From Elysia marginata (lineage: Eukaryota > Mollusca > Gastropoda > Plakobranchidae): a stretch of 39,519 nt of DNA. The translations under genes and the position numbers were made by a program. Shown piece by piece: positions 1-11,308 of the stretch (position 1 is the first letter of the stretch; the number at the start of each line of letters is the position of its first letter). The stretch lies in contig BMAT01009977.1 of assembly GCA_019649035.1 (NCBI GenBank), forward strand, positions 70,327 to 109,845. Direction: 5' to 3'. The notes beneath the pieces were generated by a model. That model was not told the DNA's origin. It saw only the letters and a list, made by a program, of their open reading frames with translations, and searched no databases.

Positions 1-238
1 GCTATTAATAAAAAGATAGCACATTATCATGGCGACATTTTGTTTAGAGCTGTCCTAATCATCATTATATTTTGAACATGGATGAGTTTTTAATCGTCTC
101 ATGGCCACACTCTTTGCCAAAAAGTAATGTTTTCTATCAACTCAAAGCCACATTCTGTACCAAGAAAGTTCAAAAGTTTTTAAGGATGATATCATCATGT
201 GTCAGTATGAATAGCCTTCTCCTTGCTTGTATTTTCAG

Positions 239-343
239 CCGGCTCCTGAAGCAGCCTGAAGGGTTTTCTTTGAAGATGGCTCACCTCAAGCAGACTAGAG
301 GTCACCATCAACACAAAGACATCCACACATGGCTCTGTTTCTG
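239..343 (+). CDS. Candidate upstream exon of the HAT-repeat gene
   Basis: A good acceptor (TTGCTTGTATTTTCAG, ending at 238) opens a frame with no stop to a GT at 344-345. The exon is 105 nt and ends in the phase needed by the mini-exon at 471-494. Its peptide contains 'RLLKQPEGFSLKMAHLKQ' and 'IHTWLC', plausible for a helical repeat but not recognisable. The donor (CTG|GTACTG) is weak, so this exon may be wrong or may end elsewhere. Confidence 0.35.
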
Positions 344-470
344 GTACTGTGTGGTGTTCTTATGAACTGAAACATTACCAGGGCTTGTAACAAGCTGAAT
401 GCCTTGAATTTTTCTTTAATCTTTTGAGATAGCTCAGATGTTAATACACTTGTGCCTAGTTTTTTTTTAG

Positions 471-494
471 CACAGCACTAAGGACTTGTTGCAA
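471..494 (+). CDS. Candidate 24-nt micro-exon of the HAT-repeat gene
   Basis: A poly-T tract with AG at 469-470 is followed 24 nt later by a perfect GTAAGT donor at 495-500. In the phase required by the next exon it reads 'TALRTCC', then a split Asn codon, then 'LLLELEGEMGEAVEMYERAL', without a stop. The good splice sites and fitting phase support it. A sequence this short could match by chance. Confidence 0.45.
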
Positions 495-793
495 GTAAGT
501 TAAATATAAGGTTTTTTATAACATAGATATATCTGTAAAATATAGTATTTTTGCAGCATATTTTGAGTTTTAAACGCCTGGAGTTGATATAGCTCTAATT
601 GGCTAATAATCTCTAATTTTTTTCAGTACAAGTCGTATTGCCAACTCTAAGGTTGTTGCTATATGCTTCTTTGTATGCTTGTCCCAAGCATTTTTTTCTT
701 TCTGCCCCCTGAATATTTTTCATCTTAAAACAAAAAAACTTGAAGTTTTTGTCTAACCAGTCAGTACACAATTTCTTATCCTGGTGTCTCCAG

Positions 794-898
794 CCTGCTG
801 CTGGAGCTGGAGGGAGAGATGGGCGAAGCTGTGGAAATGTATGAGAGGGCTTTAGTGTATGCCAATGACCCTGCTGATCTGGTTAAGTTGTGGCAACA
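794..898 (+). CDS. HAT-repeat gene exon (GEAVEMYERAL helix)
   Basis: Acceptor CTGGTGTCTCCAG ends at 793 and donor GTAAGT starts at 899. The exon enters with one base completing a codon and leaves two bases (CA). It encodes 'LLLELEGEMGEAVEMYERAL' followed by 'VYANDPADLVKLWQ'. The A-x-x-x-Y-E-R-A-L pattern is a classic TPR/HAT B-helix. Confidence 0.75.
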
Positions 899-3800
899 GT
901 AAGTTTCAATTTGTATGCGCTGCCTGTGGCACTTAGACTCTTGATAAATGATAATTTTTTTGTATTATGAGTCATACTTTTCTTTTCCATTTGACATTTT
1001 TTTTTTGATTATAGTCATTTTTTTGTTCTGCAAATTTAAAAGGCAACCTTGAACTGTATCTGTTTATTATGAAGTTGGATTAAGAAAATTAAATAAAAAG
1101 CTAGCTAAACTATTTAGGAGTTTCACAACATGAATTTGCTACCTCTTGATGCAAATAGATTTATTTTACCCTATTATTTATATAGAATAAAGAACAAAGA
1201 ATTTTTTTCATAAGCATTTGGAGGTTTTTCAATGTTCAGAAACAATATTTTTTATATACCTGTGAGAGCAAAAAATCGTGTGAAAGTCTTATTGGTTTTT
1301 CCCTCTCATCTTTAGCTACTTGAAGTACTTGGTAAGATCAGGCACACCAGTGAGGGAACTACGAGACATGGTAAGCCGCTCCCTATCTTCAGTCCCTACA
1401 AAATTTCACCTATCTCAGCACACCACGTCTGTCACCTGCAGCCTCTACTCTGGACCTGGGACTCTGCCCAGTGCTGGGCCAGGGTCACAGCTCGGACCCC
1501 ACGAAGCGGGGTGGTGGGTTGACTACCGCTACAGCAGTCAGCTGGTGGAGGCCTGGCTGGATGTCCTGCCTAGCAAGGACAGACTGGACATTCTAGAAAT
1601 GTGCCTGACACTGCAGCCGTCAAATGTCCAGTTGCTACTCAGGTAAAGAAAACATTTGTGACAGAAAGAAATACAGAACTAACCATAGAAATGTTATCCG
1701 TCGATCAAGTCAGCCCTTTGAACGGGAACACTGAAAGAAATGATGGTGCAAAAAATTAATATATAGAGGTCTCTAGGGTTAAATCAGGCATTTATAGTTT
1801 TTATTCAATATTTTTATCTAGTTTAGGATCATGTCTAGCTATATTTTTGTCATCTAACATGGGAAAACACTTATCTGAAATTGTTTAATCTTCTTTGGAT
1901 GCAAACAAACATGTAAATAGGAAAATTAGAGACTTTACCTTCCAAGAAACTCTTGTATTACTATTGTAGTATTAAGATGTTTTATACTGCAATCTCTTGC
2001 AGAACTCTTGACCTGTGTCTGGAAGCAAAAGAAACAAGAAGAGCTTTTAGCTGGTGCCGTCTTGCATGTGCCCAGTCAACGAGGCCTGCAAACATTGCAT
2101 TCTGGAAAATGTGAGTTAAACCATGTAATTTGTTAGGGCCCATAGTGCGATTGGTTTATATCTTTATAGAGATATATGTGTGGCCCTCCAACAAAATGAG
2201 ACTACTCGCGGTGTTGGTCAAAATTGTTTTTGCACAATTTGAAAGTTCATGATGTTTTTCATCATGAAACCATCAAAACGAATTTGTTTTAGGGGTTGTA
2301 AAAACACAGTAATGCCGTTTTCACTTCTACAAGTTGAAAACTTGAAGTCCAATTTTCTCCACTTATTGAAAATTAGGCTTCTTGAATTCCTTGTCTTTTA
2401 AGTGCAGTAACTCAGAACCTAGTCAAGATATTGAAATAATTTTTCCACCATCTTAAAGAGCTTTTAAAAGACTTTTCAGACTCCACATCACAAAATTCCG
2501 CATGTAGACTCATTTTGTGGGACCTCTACACAAATATGCTGCAAAAGATAAAACTATTTACCATCCCAGCCGTATGAATTACACAAAATATACCCATTCA
2601 CTTTCTATACTGAGGGTTTTATGTCACAAAACGCATTACAGCCATTTATGAAAATTTTGAGATTTTATGCCATTTTGAAAATTTTGAGATATTATGCAAA
2701 AACTCCTTATTTTCATATTCTTTTTAATATGAGATACCACTTTCTCTCATATGGTCGTATTGTAGGTGTAGCTGACAATTTTCGGAGGTAAAAATACAAA
2801 GACAATCGAAAAACCTCACAGTTATTGCCCTTTTTCTCACCTTTTGGAAAATGACTTATAACTTGTTTTGCCATGAAACCCTTTATATTATATTCTGAGA
2901 TCTAAATTTTATGAGCCTACAAAGAAAAAAGAAGAAAAATTGAGCAAACAAAAACAAAAACATTATGCTTGTGTGTGAGAATTTCACTCTGATGTTCGTT
3001 TCATTGTCTATGATGTTTGTGCCACTGATTTCAAACTCTTTGGGCTTTGCAACTTAATCAGCTGTCCTACCATATCTTGCTTGCTACCTTTTTTCCTCCC
3101 TGTGTACACTGTTGTCTATCCACAGGGCTGTGGCTCTAGCTCAAACTGAAGGCACTCAGAGAGAGGTTAGTCTGCTCTGGCACCACAATGCCTTAATTCT
3201 CTTTGTAGTCACCAAAGATCCTAATGCTTCAAGTAAAAACAAATTGAGCTTTTAAGTAATTTTTTATGGGTTGCTTTTTTTTTATATATTGTAATTGTGA
3301 ATTATTGACTTGCATATTCTTGACATAGGCTCAGAGTTTCTGGTTTATTACATGATAAAACAGTATAAGATCCTTTACGCAACTATCAAATTTCGAAAAT
3401 ATTGGACTGGGCTGCCAGTTTACACACACAATAGGCCCTTTCAATATATCTTGAACTTTCCTTCTAAATTAAAAAAAAAAAAAAAAGCAGATTGGCAACA
3501 TGGACCCCAAATTTTCAAACTTATTAGCTGAGGGCATAATTTCTTTTCCCCACCTTAAAAAGATTTGAAAGAACTTTCCAAAGTGTATAATCATCTCTAT
3601 ATCACATATTTCAACCCCTAGACTCATTTGTTATGACTGCAGCAATATATTTTTATGCCATCAAATTCAGTTTTATTTTGTCATCATTAAAATAAAATTT
3701 GGTCTATTCTCTCCTGCCCTAATATGACACCTTTTTTGTTGCTAATTTTTCAACCCTGCCTCTTTTACTCTTTTCTCCTTGACCTCTGCCCTCTAACCTT

Positions 3801-4523
3801 TGACCTGACCTGTATGTTGTGGTCCAGATTGAGCAGATGTTTGTCGGATACGTTGAGACGATGCCACTCACTATTGCCGGATGGAAAGACGTAATGTTGA
3901 CTTACAAATGCTCTCTAAGAACTTCTTGAAGACATATGCTGGGTTACACTCATTTCTTTTTGATAGAGTTTACTGCCATTTTGATATCTCTTTTTGGATC
4001 CATATGTTTTTCTGTCCTTTAGAGCGCAGACACAAATTTAAGAAGCCTTAAAAGTTTTGCTTTTAGCCTTACATTTGCCACTAGAAACTCAAGTTTTTTC
4101 AGACCAGTGGTAAAGGTTGTAGCTGTCACATGTAGAGTAGATTAAACTTTATCCTTTATCAGTGCAGCTTATTTTTTAAGCGTGATGACTGTTTGTAATT
4201 GTTCGTATGCCATTTCAATACACATACAGTCACACAATGGCATCAATAAAGCTTGTGTTTTTTCTTCCTCACCCCTGTTCCTTTTACTTCCTCCCTTCCA
4301 CCCCTGCTTCACCATTGGAACTTTAACTCCCTGTCAGTTCCTTCTGTTTGAAGTCAGCAAGAAGAACCAGGCGGCTGTGAGTAAATTGCTGAGTCACTGT
4401 CGCCAGTTGGGGCTTGGTGTGGATGGCTTTCTGGCAACGATATCTCCGAGCGCCAGCAGCAGCAGCAGTAGTGTCACCAGCACCAGCACCAATACCAGCA
4501 CCAACTCCTGCAGTGCCAAGTAA
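794..4523 (+). CDS. ZFC3H1: 3' part of a HAT/TPR-repeat protein gene, probable ZFC3H1 C-terminus (6 exons)
   Basis: Six exons (794-898, 1316-1642, 2003-2110, 3126-3165, 3828-3890, 4338-4523) have GT/AG borders and join in one frame to TAA at 4521-4523, giving 276 codons including the stop. The product has helical-repeat signatures: 'GEAVEMYERAL' in the first exon, an Arg/Ala-rich 'RRAFSWCRLACAQ' helix, 'FWKMAVALAQTEG', and a final 'GWKDFLLFEVSKKN' helix, ending in a Ser/Thr-rich tail. This spacing of Trp and Ala residues is that of HAT (half-a-TPR) repeats in RNA-processing proteins. From memory of the family, the closest match is the C-terminus of ZFC3H1, the zinc-finger scaffold that links MTR4 and the nuclear exosome to polyadenylated RNA (PAXT). 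The zinc finger is not in this window, so the name is inferred; another HAT protein is possible. The gene runs convergently towards the spondin gene. Confidence 0.6.
1316..1642 (+). CDS. HAT-repeat gene exon, largest (327 nt)
   Basis: Acceptor CTCATCTTTAG ends at 1315; donor GTAAAG starts at 1643. The reading enters as 'HYLKYLVRSGTPVRELRDMV', has a low-complexity stretch rich in Ser/Gly/Pro, and ends with 'LDILEMCLTLQPSNVQLLLR', a helical-repeat segment. The exon begins and ends with two bases carried across the junction, consistent with both neighbours. Confidence 0.75.
2003..2110 (+). CDS. HAT-repeat gene exon (CLEAKETRRAFSWC)
   Basis: Acceptor AATCTCTTGCAG ends at 2002; donor GTGAGT starts at 2111. 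It encodes 'TLDLCLEAKETRRAFSWC' and 'RLACAQSTRPANIAFWKM', a helix pair ending in the F-W-K signature typical of HAT repeats. 108 nt, phase kept. Confidence 0.8.
2172..2537. mobile_element. Putative MITE with about 32-bp terminal inverted repeats, in an intron
   Basis: The left end (2172-2203) and the reverse complement of the right end (2506-2537) match at about 25 of 32 positions, including the shared stretch ACAAAATGAG. The 366-bp interior is AT-rich and non-coding. It lies in the intron between the exons ending at 2110 and starting at 3126. I did not identify a clear target-site duplication, so the superfamily is unassigned. Confidence 0.5.
3126..3165 (+). CDS. HAT-repeat gene short exon (40 nt)
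   Basis: Acceptor TGTTGTCTATCCACAG ends at 3125; donor GTTAGT starts at 3166. With the AT carried from the previous exon it reads 'MAVALAQTEGTQRE' and returns to phase 0. The intron before it is about 1 kb and contains the MITE; the one after it (3166-3827) is AT-rich with nothing else recognisable. Confidence 0.75.
3828..3890 (+). CDS. HAT-repeat gene short exon (63 nt)
   Basis: Acceptor GTTGTGGTCCAG ends at 3827; donor GTAATG starts at 3891. It reads 'IEQMFVGYVETMPLTIAGWK' plus Asp in phase 0 at both ends. The 'W-K-D' continues directly into 'FLLFEVS' of the last exon, a coherent helical repeat. Confidence 0.8.
4338..4523 (+). CDS. HAT-repeat gene terminal coding exon with Ser/Thr tail
   Basis: Acceptor TTAACTCCCTGTCAG ends at 4337, and the frame ends at TAA 4521-4523. 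It reads 'FLLFEVSKKNQAAVSKLLSH' then 'CRQLGLGVDGFLATISPS', followed by a low-complexity Ser/Thr/Asn tail encoded by AGC- and ACCAGC-type repeats (about 4451-4519). The tail is probably a microsatellite expansion at the coding end and is likely to vary between individuals. Confidence 0.8.
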   Translation, partial: FLLFEVSKKNQAAVSKLLSHCRQLGLGVDGFLATISPSASSSSSSVTSTSTNTSTNSCSAK

Positions 4524-5463
4524 ACCTTGACTTATAAGGGGAGCTAGTTGGAAGTTTTTTCTAATTTTTTTTGTTTATTTCTAAATGAGACGAATTTCTG
4601 TTTGGACCCAAATGTCAGAAAAAGTTTAAAAATATATATTTTTGAGTTTCAAACTTTAAATTTTCTGTGAAACAAAAAAAATTGTTTGTATAAATATAAG
4701 CTCAAAGGTAAGGAAATAGGGAAGAAATAATTTTTGGCTCAGCAAACAAAACTTATAGCTTTAACAATGAAGCGTGCAAATAACTATCAATTTAAGGGAA
4801 CAGTTTATTACAAACAATATGTCTCATCGTTTAAATAAAAAAAATAAACAAGTATCAGATTACTGCGAGAGAAACAGCATGAAGACGAGGTGATCAAGTA
4901 GTGATTTTTGCTGGACCCCACACTTTTTTCTGAGTATGAACGTAAGTCTGCTCTCAAGCAATTGCGGACCTGAAATCTACAGTACAGTAACTTAAGTCCA
5001 GACCTGTACAAGACCCAACGACTGCGTTCGACCTGGACTCTTGGCTGCCCAGTTAACCAGAGGTTCTCTGACTCTCTGATGATCACAGTAAGTACCCAGT
5101 GGTATCTTCACTTGGTGTTGGTGTTTGCAATTTTGCCATCGCTGGCGCTGCCACACATGCACATACCATTCCACTGCTCCATCAGACATGTGCTCTCTCT
5201 GTCTTGTTGATTTTGTTTTAGGTTTTTGCTTTGTTTTTTATGTTGTTACACTTGTCCATAATTTTAGTTCTTTTTTGTTTTCTTTGTCTTCTTTTCTGAT
5301 CTTTTTACTTTTTAAATGCCATTTCACCTGATAGTTTTGAACTCATCAGAAATAACTTTATATTTTTTGTATTGTAACTATTTCGCACTCAGTATATTTG
5401 TTAAGTACCTTATATTGTATTCAAAAGGCTACATAGGACCCCTCTTTCATTTTATTCAATAAA
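4524..5463 (+). other. Probable 3' UTR of the HAT-repeat gene with poly(A) signal candidates
   Basis: This is non-coding, AT-rich sequence after the stop. AATAAA candidates stand at 4834-4839 and 5458-5463, both in A/T-rich context. The true end needs transcript data; further AATAAA words occur downstream, for example near 7782. Confidence 0.4.
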
Positions 5464-6705
5464 AAGAATTTATCTCTTTGTGGTATTTGAAACCGAGCTG
5501 AAGAAAGAAATTAAGACAAACCTGTAGCAGTAGGCAGATCTGTTTTCCAGTTCTTGTTTTCTATAATAATATGGTAATATCTATCTTTTGATTCCTGTGT
5601 AGTTGGTGTGAAGTAGCACACTATGTTTGGCGACTATAGTTTTGAAATTTGTGTTGCTTAGACCTGCAACAGAGAATGCTTTATTTCTTTCTTCCCATAC
5701 TTTTGAAATATACAGAGATTTTATTTAAAAAAAAATTTTATTCTTACCTGAAATACCAATACCATAATATGATTTATGAATTATAATGCAAGCTTGCTAT
5801 TTTCAGAACCAAAAAAAAAAAAAACAAAAACAATAAAAATCCAAGTCGGCCATTGTTTCTCAGACAAAAGTATTCAATGATTTTTTGTTCAAATTCAAGT
5901 AACAAATGACAGAAGAGGGTTATCTAATTTCAGATTTTAATTTTTATAAAATAAGTAAGCATATTGAATGTTTTCAATCTCGACCATTTCTAGATTTGTA
6001 AGTTTTTACTGTATGAAAACTTTTTTATCGGTGCGTTTGTTGGTGTGTAGTTTTTAGCATAGAAAAACTAAAAATGCCCTTGCTTGAACCTGGGTCATGA
6101 GTTAATTGAAAGATGATTTTATTTTTTTTAGGCCTGTGTACTTAAATATTTTAAAGCAATTTTTTTCCCTTGAAAAAATTTAGAATTTTCTCTTCTCCAA
6201 ACGTGTTCTTTTTATTGTAAATTAGAGTGCACACGGTCAACTGTTTGTGTGTTGAAACAGGTGGGCATTATGTGCTGTTGTGTTTACCACCTGCACTAGA
6301 TGTGAACGTTTGCACTGTATTTTGCTAGTCATTGTTTAAAAATCTCTGTCATATTTCAACAAATGTATTTGTGAAAAACTGAAATCCAAGACCAAGAGAG
6401 AAGAAACCGAGTGCAGCTCTGACAAGGCTGTGATTTTGGTTGACGTAAGTTGAGGACCACAGAAACTTGGCCACACTGATTCATTTCAACACAAAATAGA
6501 GTATTCGACTTCAACACCAGCCAAGAAGAACTTCACAACTCTATCCCTACAAGCTCAATGTGAAACAAGGGAACTTCACTCCAAAAGGTACTCCCCGCTG
6601 CAAATGGACAAATGAGCCAACAGCATACAAGATTTTACTAGTTGCTCAATCTTTCAGCATTGTTGTCCAAACCACACAGACCTGAAGGAGACAGAGCAAA
6701 TCCAT

Positions 6706-6765
6706 GGCCGTTGTACAGGATTGCTTGACCGTTGTACAGGATTGCTTGGCCGTTGTATATGATTG
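6706..6765. repeat. 21-bp minisatellite, about 3 copies
   Basis: The unit GGCCGTTGTACAGGATTGCTT occurs at 6706-6726, again at 6727-6747 with one difference (GACC for GGCC), and a third partial copy with changes fills 6748-6765. Confidence 0.8.
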
Positions 6766-6963
6766 AAAGCGTTACTCATCAACCTCCTTTATGTGCAACT
6801 GGTCTGAAAAACCTCTTTTTTTTTAAATTGCTGGGTAACAAGAAATATGAAAGGCTACTACAGAAAAGATCTATTTGGCACAAATACTTTAAGACTCGTC
6901 TTGGAAAAAGGAGACCTGCAGCGACTTTGTCTTTTTACTATAGTTTGTCATGATGGAGCTCTC

Positions 6964-7156
6964 TGCCACGCCACACTCTCAACACAAGTATTTCTAGGGG
7001 CAGCAACCTATAAAAGCTGTTTTTCTTCATCGTCATCTTCCTTCAGTGCCGTAGCAGTGCGCCACACCACACTCTCAACACAAATCTTTCTAGGTGCAGC
7101 GACTTGTAAAAGCTGTTTTTCTTCATCATTATCTTCCTTCAGTGCCGTAGCAGTGC
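6964..7156. repeat. 96-bp tandem duplication (2 copies)
   Basis: CACACTCTCAACACAA begins at 6972 and again at 7068, and CAGTGCCGTAGCAGTGC recurs with the same 96-bp offset near 7044 and 7140. The copies differ at only a few positions. As 96 is divisible by three, the frames stay open on both strands: a + frame with two 32-residue repeats, and a - frame repeating an acidic/Lys 'ATALKEDDDEEKQLL' motif. No promoter or splice evidence supports coding. Confidence 0.8.
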
Positions 7157-9038
7157 ACCTGGTAACTGCAAGTGCCTTAGCTTTAAATTTGTGCCAGTGT
7201 ACATCAAGATAACTTGCAATAAAACATGATGTGGTTTTGTACTTAGTAATATTCATGCATGTTCCTATCCTTAAGAAATCCTGATTTTTTTCCACTTTAT
7301 CAAAAATGTTGCTGTGTATATATATAATATTTATGATTTGATATCCAACATTTATTTAAATTAACTCAACGCCAGCCCCCCCCTCCCCCCCTGTGCTATT
7401 TTAGTCTTCCTTATCCACAGTTATTTTATGAGTTTATTACATTCTTCCAAAAACAAAGAAAAGTCTTCTATAGCCTCTCCTTGGTAATGTCAACCATTTT
7501 TTTTTCTGAAATTCTAGTGCGTTGCTTCAACTGTGGCACACTGAGGATTTCAGAAATCATGCACATTTTGTGTGCCTTGCCTGGTAGAGCAGCTAAAAGT
7601 TTGGTGGAGATTCCAAACTTCTTCAAGCCCAGACCTAGACAGCTAGAATATTGTCCTTTTTTGGAGTAAAACAAAAACAAGACTTATGAGTTTACCATGT
7701 ACATGTACTTATTATTGCAATTGAAGATATTTTGTCATACCAATGTTCTCACCTTTTCTTTTCAATAACATTTTTTTCTTTAAATAAAACATTTGTAAAT
7801 TTCATGTATGTGCCATTTTGTAAAATACATGTAGTCCCATATTCTTTCAATGCCATAAACAAGGCTATTGTAGTTGTTGATTGTGTGTAAATGTTTGAGT
7901 GTGAAAAGTCTGTTTATTTGATAGTACTACACCTTTTTTTTTAGCTACACTGGGGGACAGGTTTCTCTGTGGGTGACGTGGTTGATCACTCTCAATAAGA
8001 ACATTTTCAAAATAACAGGAGCAGTTTATATAACAACATCCTATTCAACTTATAAACTCAGGAAATGCAAAATTATAGCTGCCTTTGTTTTCTTCACCCC
8101 TACACATCAGTTTTTCCCAAACTATTAGCATTTTTTATGGAACAGTTCAAAATTTAAAAAAAATTAAAGTATTAAAATAGAATTTAAAGTGAACCACAAA
8201 AAGCTATGCTATTTATATAACACTTTACATTCTTCTCAATACCTGCGGGATAAGGGTTGTTTGCTGTGTAGCTTTACTTGCTAAAGTTTTTCAGTAGATG
8301 GCGCAGTTAGTGATTCCTCCTTTTATGTCTTGCCTAAACTAAGACTTGGGACCCCTACATGAGATAACACAGTCTCCATGGCGAGATTGCAGTGAGAACT
8401 GGAGGCAGCTTAATGTATTATGATCATCTTGGACATTATGGAAGCTCTGCAAAAAATTAAGGTTTTTAAATCTCATATAATTTTCTTCTCTTCGAATGTT
8501 GTTTTCTGGTTTGTCCTCTTTTGTATAACAATCAAAGAATAATTAAACACTGAAAACCTTTTTACTTTGTCAAGATGTTCTCAAATGTGGTCACATTTTT
8601 TTTTTGCTTTCATAGTGCAAGTTTTTTTATATTCTTTTGTGTATGGTCAATGTGTGTGTATATTTTGTTTCAAACATTGCCAGCATTATTTCTGTTTTTG
8701 CCTAGTCACCGAGGGTCTACATCAATGTGTCACCCGTTAGTTGCCCCAAGACTTCCCCAAACTTACACGTAGGCCTACTTGGCTTGTACTGGTAATGACA
8801 CTCCCAATACTTGACAGTGCTTTCAGTCCACGTTTAACTTTAACTCTTGACCAGTCCAAATGAGTCTGATGTTGACACTTTCCAGTTGAGAAATCGCCTT
8901 TGGAAAGCAGATCATAATTTTTTCCTTCTTTTCTCAATATTTTAAATTAAAGGTGTTCTATTATCTTTCCACAGAATTTTCATAATTTTATGAAATTTTT
9001 GATGTTTGGAAACTTAAAAAATCATGGTGTACAAAATG

Positions 9039-9213
9039 CAGTGGAATCCTGATAAAGTCAACACCTCGGGACTGCAAAACTGTGTTGGCTTTAAGCAAGG
9101 GTTGACTTGAACCATTACGAAAATATGAAGAAATGCAAAATGAGACTGTGAAACTGAGGTGACTTTAAGCAAGAGTTTCCCTTAAAGGTGTTGAATTTAA
9201 AAGGACTCCACTG
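9039..9213. mobile_element. Putative pogo/Tigger-like MITE, copy 1
   Basis: The left end CAGTGGAATCCT and the reverse complement of the right end CAGTGGAGTCCT match at 11 of 12 bases. TA follows the right end; TG (a possible decayed TA) precedes the left. At 175 bp it cannot encode a transposase. CAGT...-type termini with a TA target are typical of the Tc1/mariner superfamily, especially pogo/Tigger; that assignment is inference. Confidence 0.6.
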
Positions 9214-9306
9214 TACGCATGAGCCTTGTGATGCTGGTTTCATTTGGGCAGATTACAAGACATTTAGTTCAATGCTGTACATGATATAGCTACTATCTTG
9301 TGTCCA

Positions 9307-9321
9307 CCCCCCCCCCCCCCC
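9307..9321. repeat. C15 homopolymer run
   Basis: Fifteen consecutive C bases, flanked by CCA and ACCCC. It is a likely length-polymorphic site and error-prone for sequencing. Confidence 0.9.
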
Positions 9322-10988
9322 ACCCCTAAGCTAAAAAGTTACTTCAGATGTGTGTTTGGTTGAAATTCATTGAAACAGTTTGTCTTACAATTTTTCCAAA
9401 TTAGTCAAAGTTTCGAATTTTCATGTCAAGAGGCTTTGATATTTGAAACGATGTTTTTCTTTTATGCTTCTAAGCTTTTAAAGCAACTTGAAGTTATCTT
9501 ATTAAATTTTTTTTCCCTTCAAAAGCCTGTTTAGAATAATAAGAAGAGAAGAGAAAAAAGCATTATTGTTGAATAGATTTTCTCAAATTGGAACTTGCTA
9601 CATCAAACTCATTAGGGCTGGCAACAAAACGTAAAAATATCGTGTATACCAATGGCTCTTTGCAAGAGGTAGTTTTGCTACTTTTGAGCAGACTGGAGTT
9701 ATCTACACTAGCTTGATTATTTTGGCCCGCTTTTTCATCTCAAGGAATATCTAACTTTTCAGCCTTAACTTCTATAAATAGCGAGGTATTGGTCCTGATG
9801 AAATGCTTACTTTAAGGCTTTTTATACATTATGATATTTTTTGTTTTTTTCATTTTTTTCAGGAAAAATGGATATATTATACGCCTATACTTATTGCAAA
9901 GAGCCATTGATATATACATATTGTGCATATTTCTGTACTTTGTATCTGATTTTATTGTACTTTGTATAGGCCTACAAATATCATGCCTTTTCATGCATCA
10001 TATGATCAATGTTTGTGCTTTTTTATACATGCATTTATCTTTCTTGCTTTTAATTATTGTTCCTTGTGTATCATATTTTGTCTTCTCTCATTGTTTCTGA
10101 TCTTTCCATAGTCTTCATTCCACATGATTTACTTAACATTTAATACTTATAGCAATATTTTGAGTTGAGAACTCTCTGTTTTTGTTGGTTGTTTTATTGA
10201 TTTTGACCAAGATGATGATATTCGTGGTGGTGAGGATGGAAAAAAATAAAGAGCAATAAAAAATCATGTCAGTAACAATGAAGAAAAAATTGTTTGTTTC
10301 CTCTTTTAGTCTTAAGCTTGATGTTTCGGCTCCAAAAATGTGCATGTGTTGTTTTGATTGTAATCATTTGTGGTCTCATTTACTGATTTAGTGTTTGTGT
10401 TCCCATTACACTACAATCCGTCTTAGGTAAAAAAAAAAAAAAATGGCCCAATGTCTCTGTCCAAAGACATGTAAATCAAACCTGCATAATTCAGAAACTT
10501 GCTTCAGTTTTTATTCAGATTTTCAGTACAGTCACATGTACCAGCATTCACTTTTTAAACTGGGCATAATTTCAGTTTACAGACCTAGAAAATTTGACAC
10601 ATTCACCAGTTTCTTTCCAATTTTATTTTAGAATTTCAGGTATTGCAAAGTTGAATTTTGTTCCTTAAAAGTTTGAAATACAGTATTGAGACCCTACTAT
10701 AAGTCTTGTTTCCAGGGTGAATGAGTTTAAAGTTGAAAATGCTTTTTCTCTATATATATACATATATATTTTAAATCCACAGATATTTTAATATCTTTCT
10801 ACAAAATAATGTTGATTGTATGAAATTTTTCGCATTAGGGAGCTTAGTAAAATGTCTTGTACACAACATTAACAGCATTGCTTTTTAAGGTGAAAATCGT
10901 GACATCAGACTCATTCGCCTGGACGTAAGACATATATATACAACATGAGATCAGTAGTGTCTCCTGTCTTTATTTATAAGGTACTTAA

Positions 10989-11147
10989 CAGTTCAGTCCG
11001 GATATTTCAAACACCATAGAAACTAAGTTAAACCTCTAATTATCCCTGTTTTGACTTATCAATATCGGTATATCAAGGAATAACATTGCTAATGTTAATA
11101 ATTATATTTTAGTCGGAATTAAGGTTTGAATTGTCCGGGCTTGACTG
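10989..11147. mobile_element. Putative pogo/Tigger-like MITE, copy 2 (diverged)
   Basis: The left end CAGTTCAGTCCGGAT and the reverse complement of the right end CAGTCAAGCCCGGAC are partly matched, and TA follows the right end. The 159-bp interior is AT-rich. Support is weaker than for the copies at 9039 and 11309 but the arrangement is the same. Confidence 0.4.
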
Positions 11148-11308
11148 TATTTTTTTTTTAAACGACAGGTCACTGTCAAGGCAAACTGGGGGGCACACAT
11201 TCAGCTGCACTTGCAGTCAGGATATCTGAAGGATTTTGTGAAAAAATGTGTGGGAAAAGGAAACATGTAGGCTAATTTTTTTTCATAAATTATTGTATAT
11301 CACATGTA

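Larger units (their letters stand above)
5464..9038. other. Intergenic or long 3' UTR, no gene seen
   Basis: AT-rich sequence with poly-T and poly-A runs. Open frames here (up to about 120 codons) have no recognisable domain, codon bias or splice context. The stretch holds a 21-bp minisatellite and a 96-bp tandem duplication listed separately, and a C-rich run near 7375-7392. Confidence 0.6.

Noticed and set aside
4808-5331. Open frames of 65-92 codons on both strands
   Set aside because: They overlap each other in the probable 3' UTR and show no domain or codon signal.
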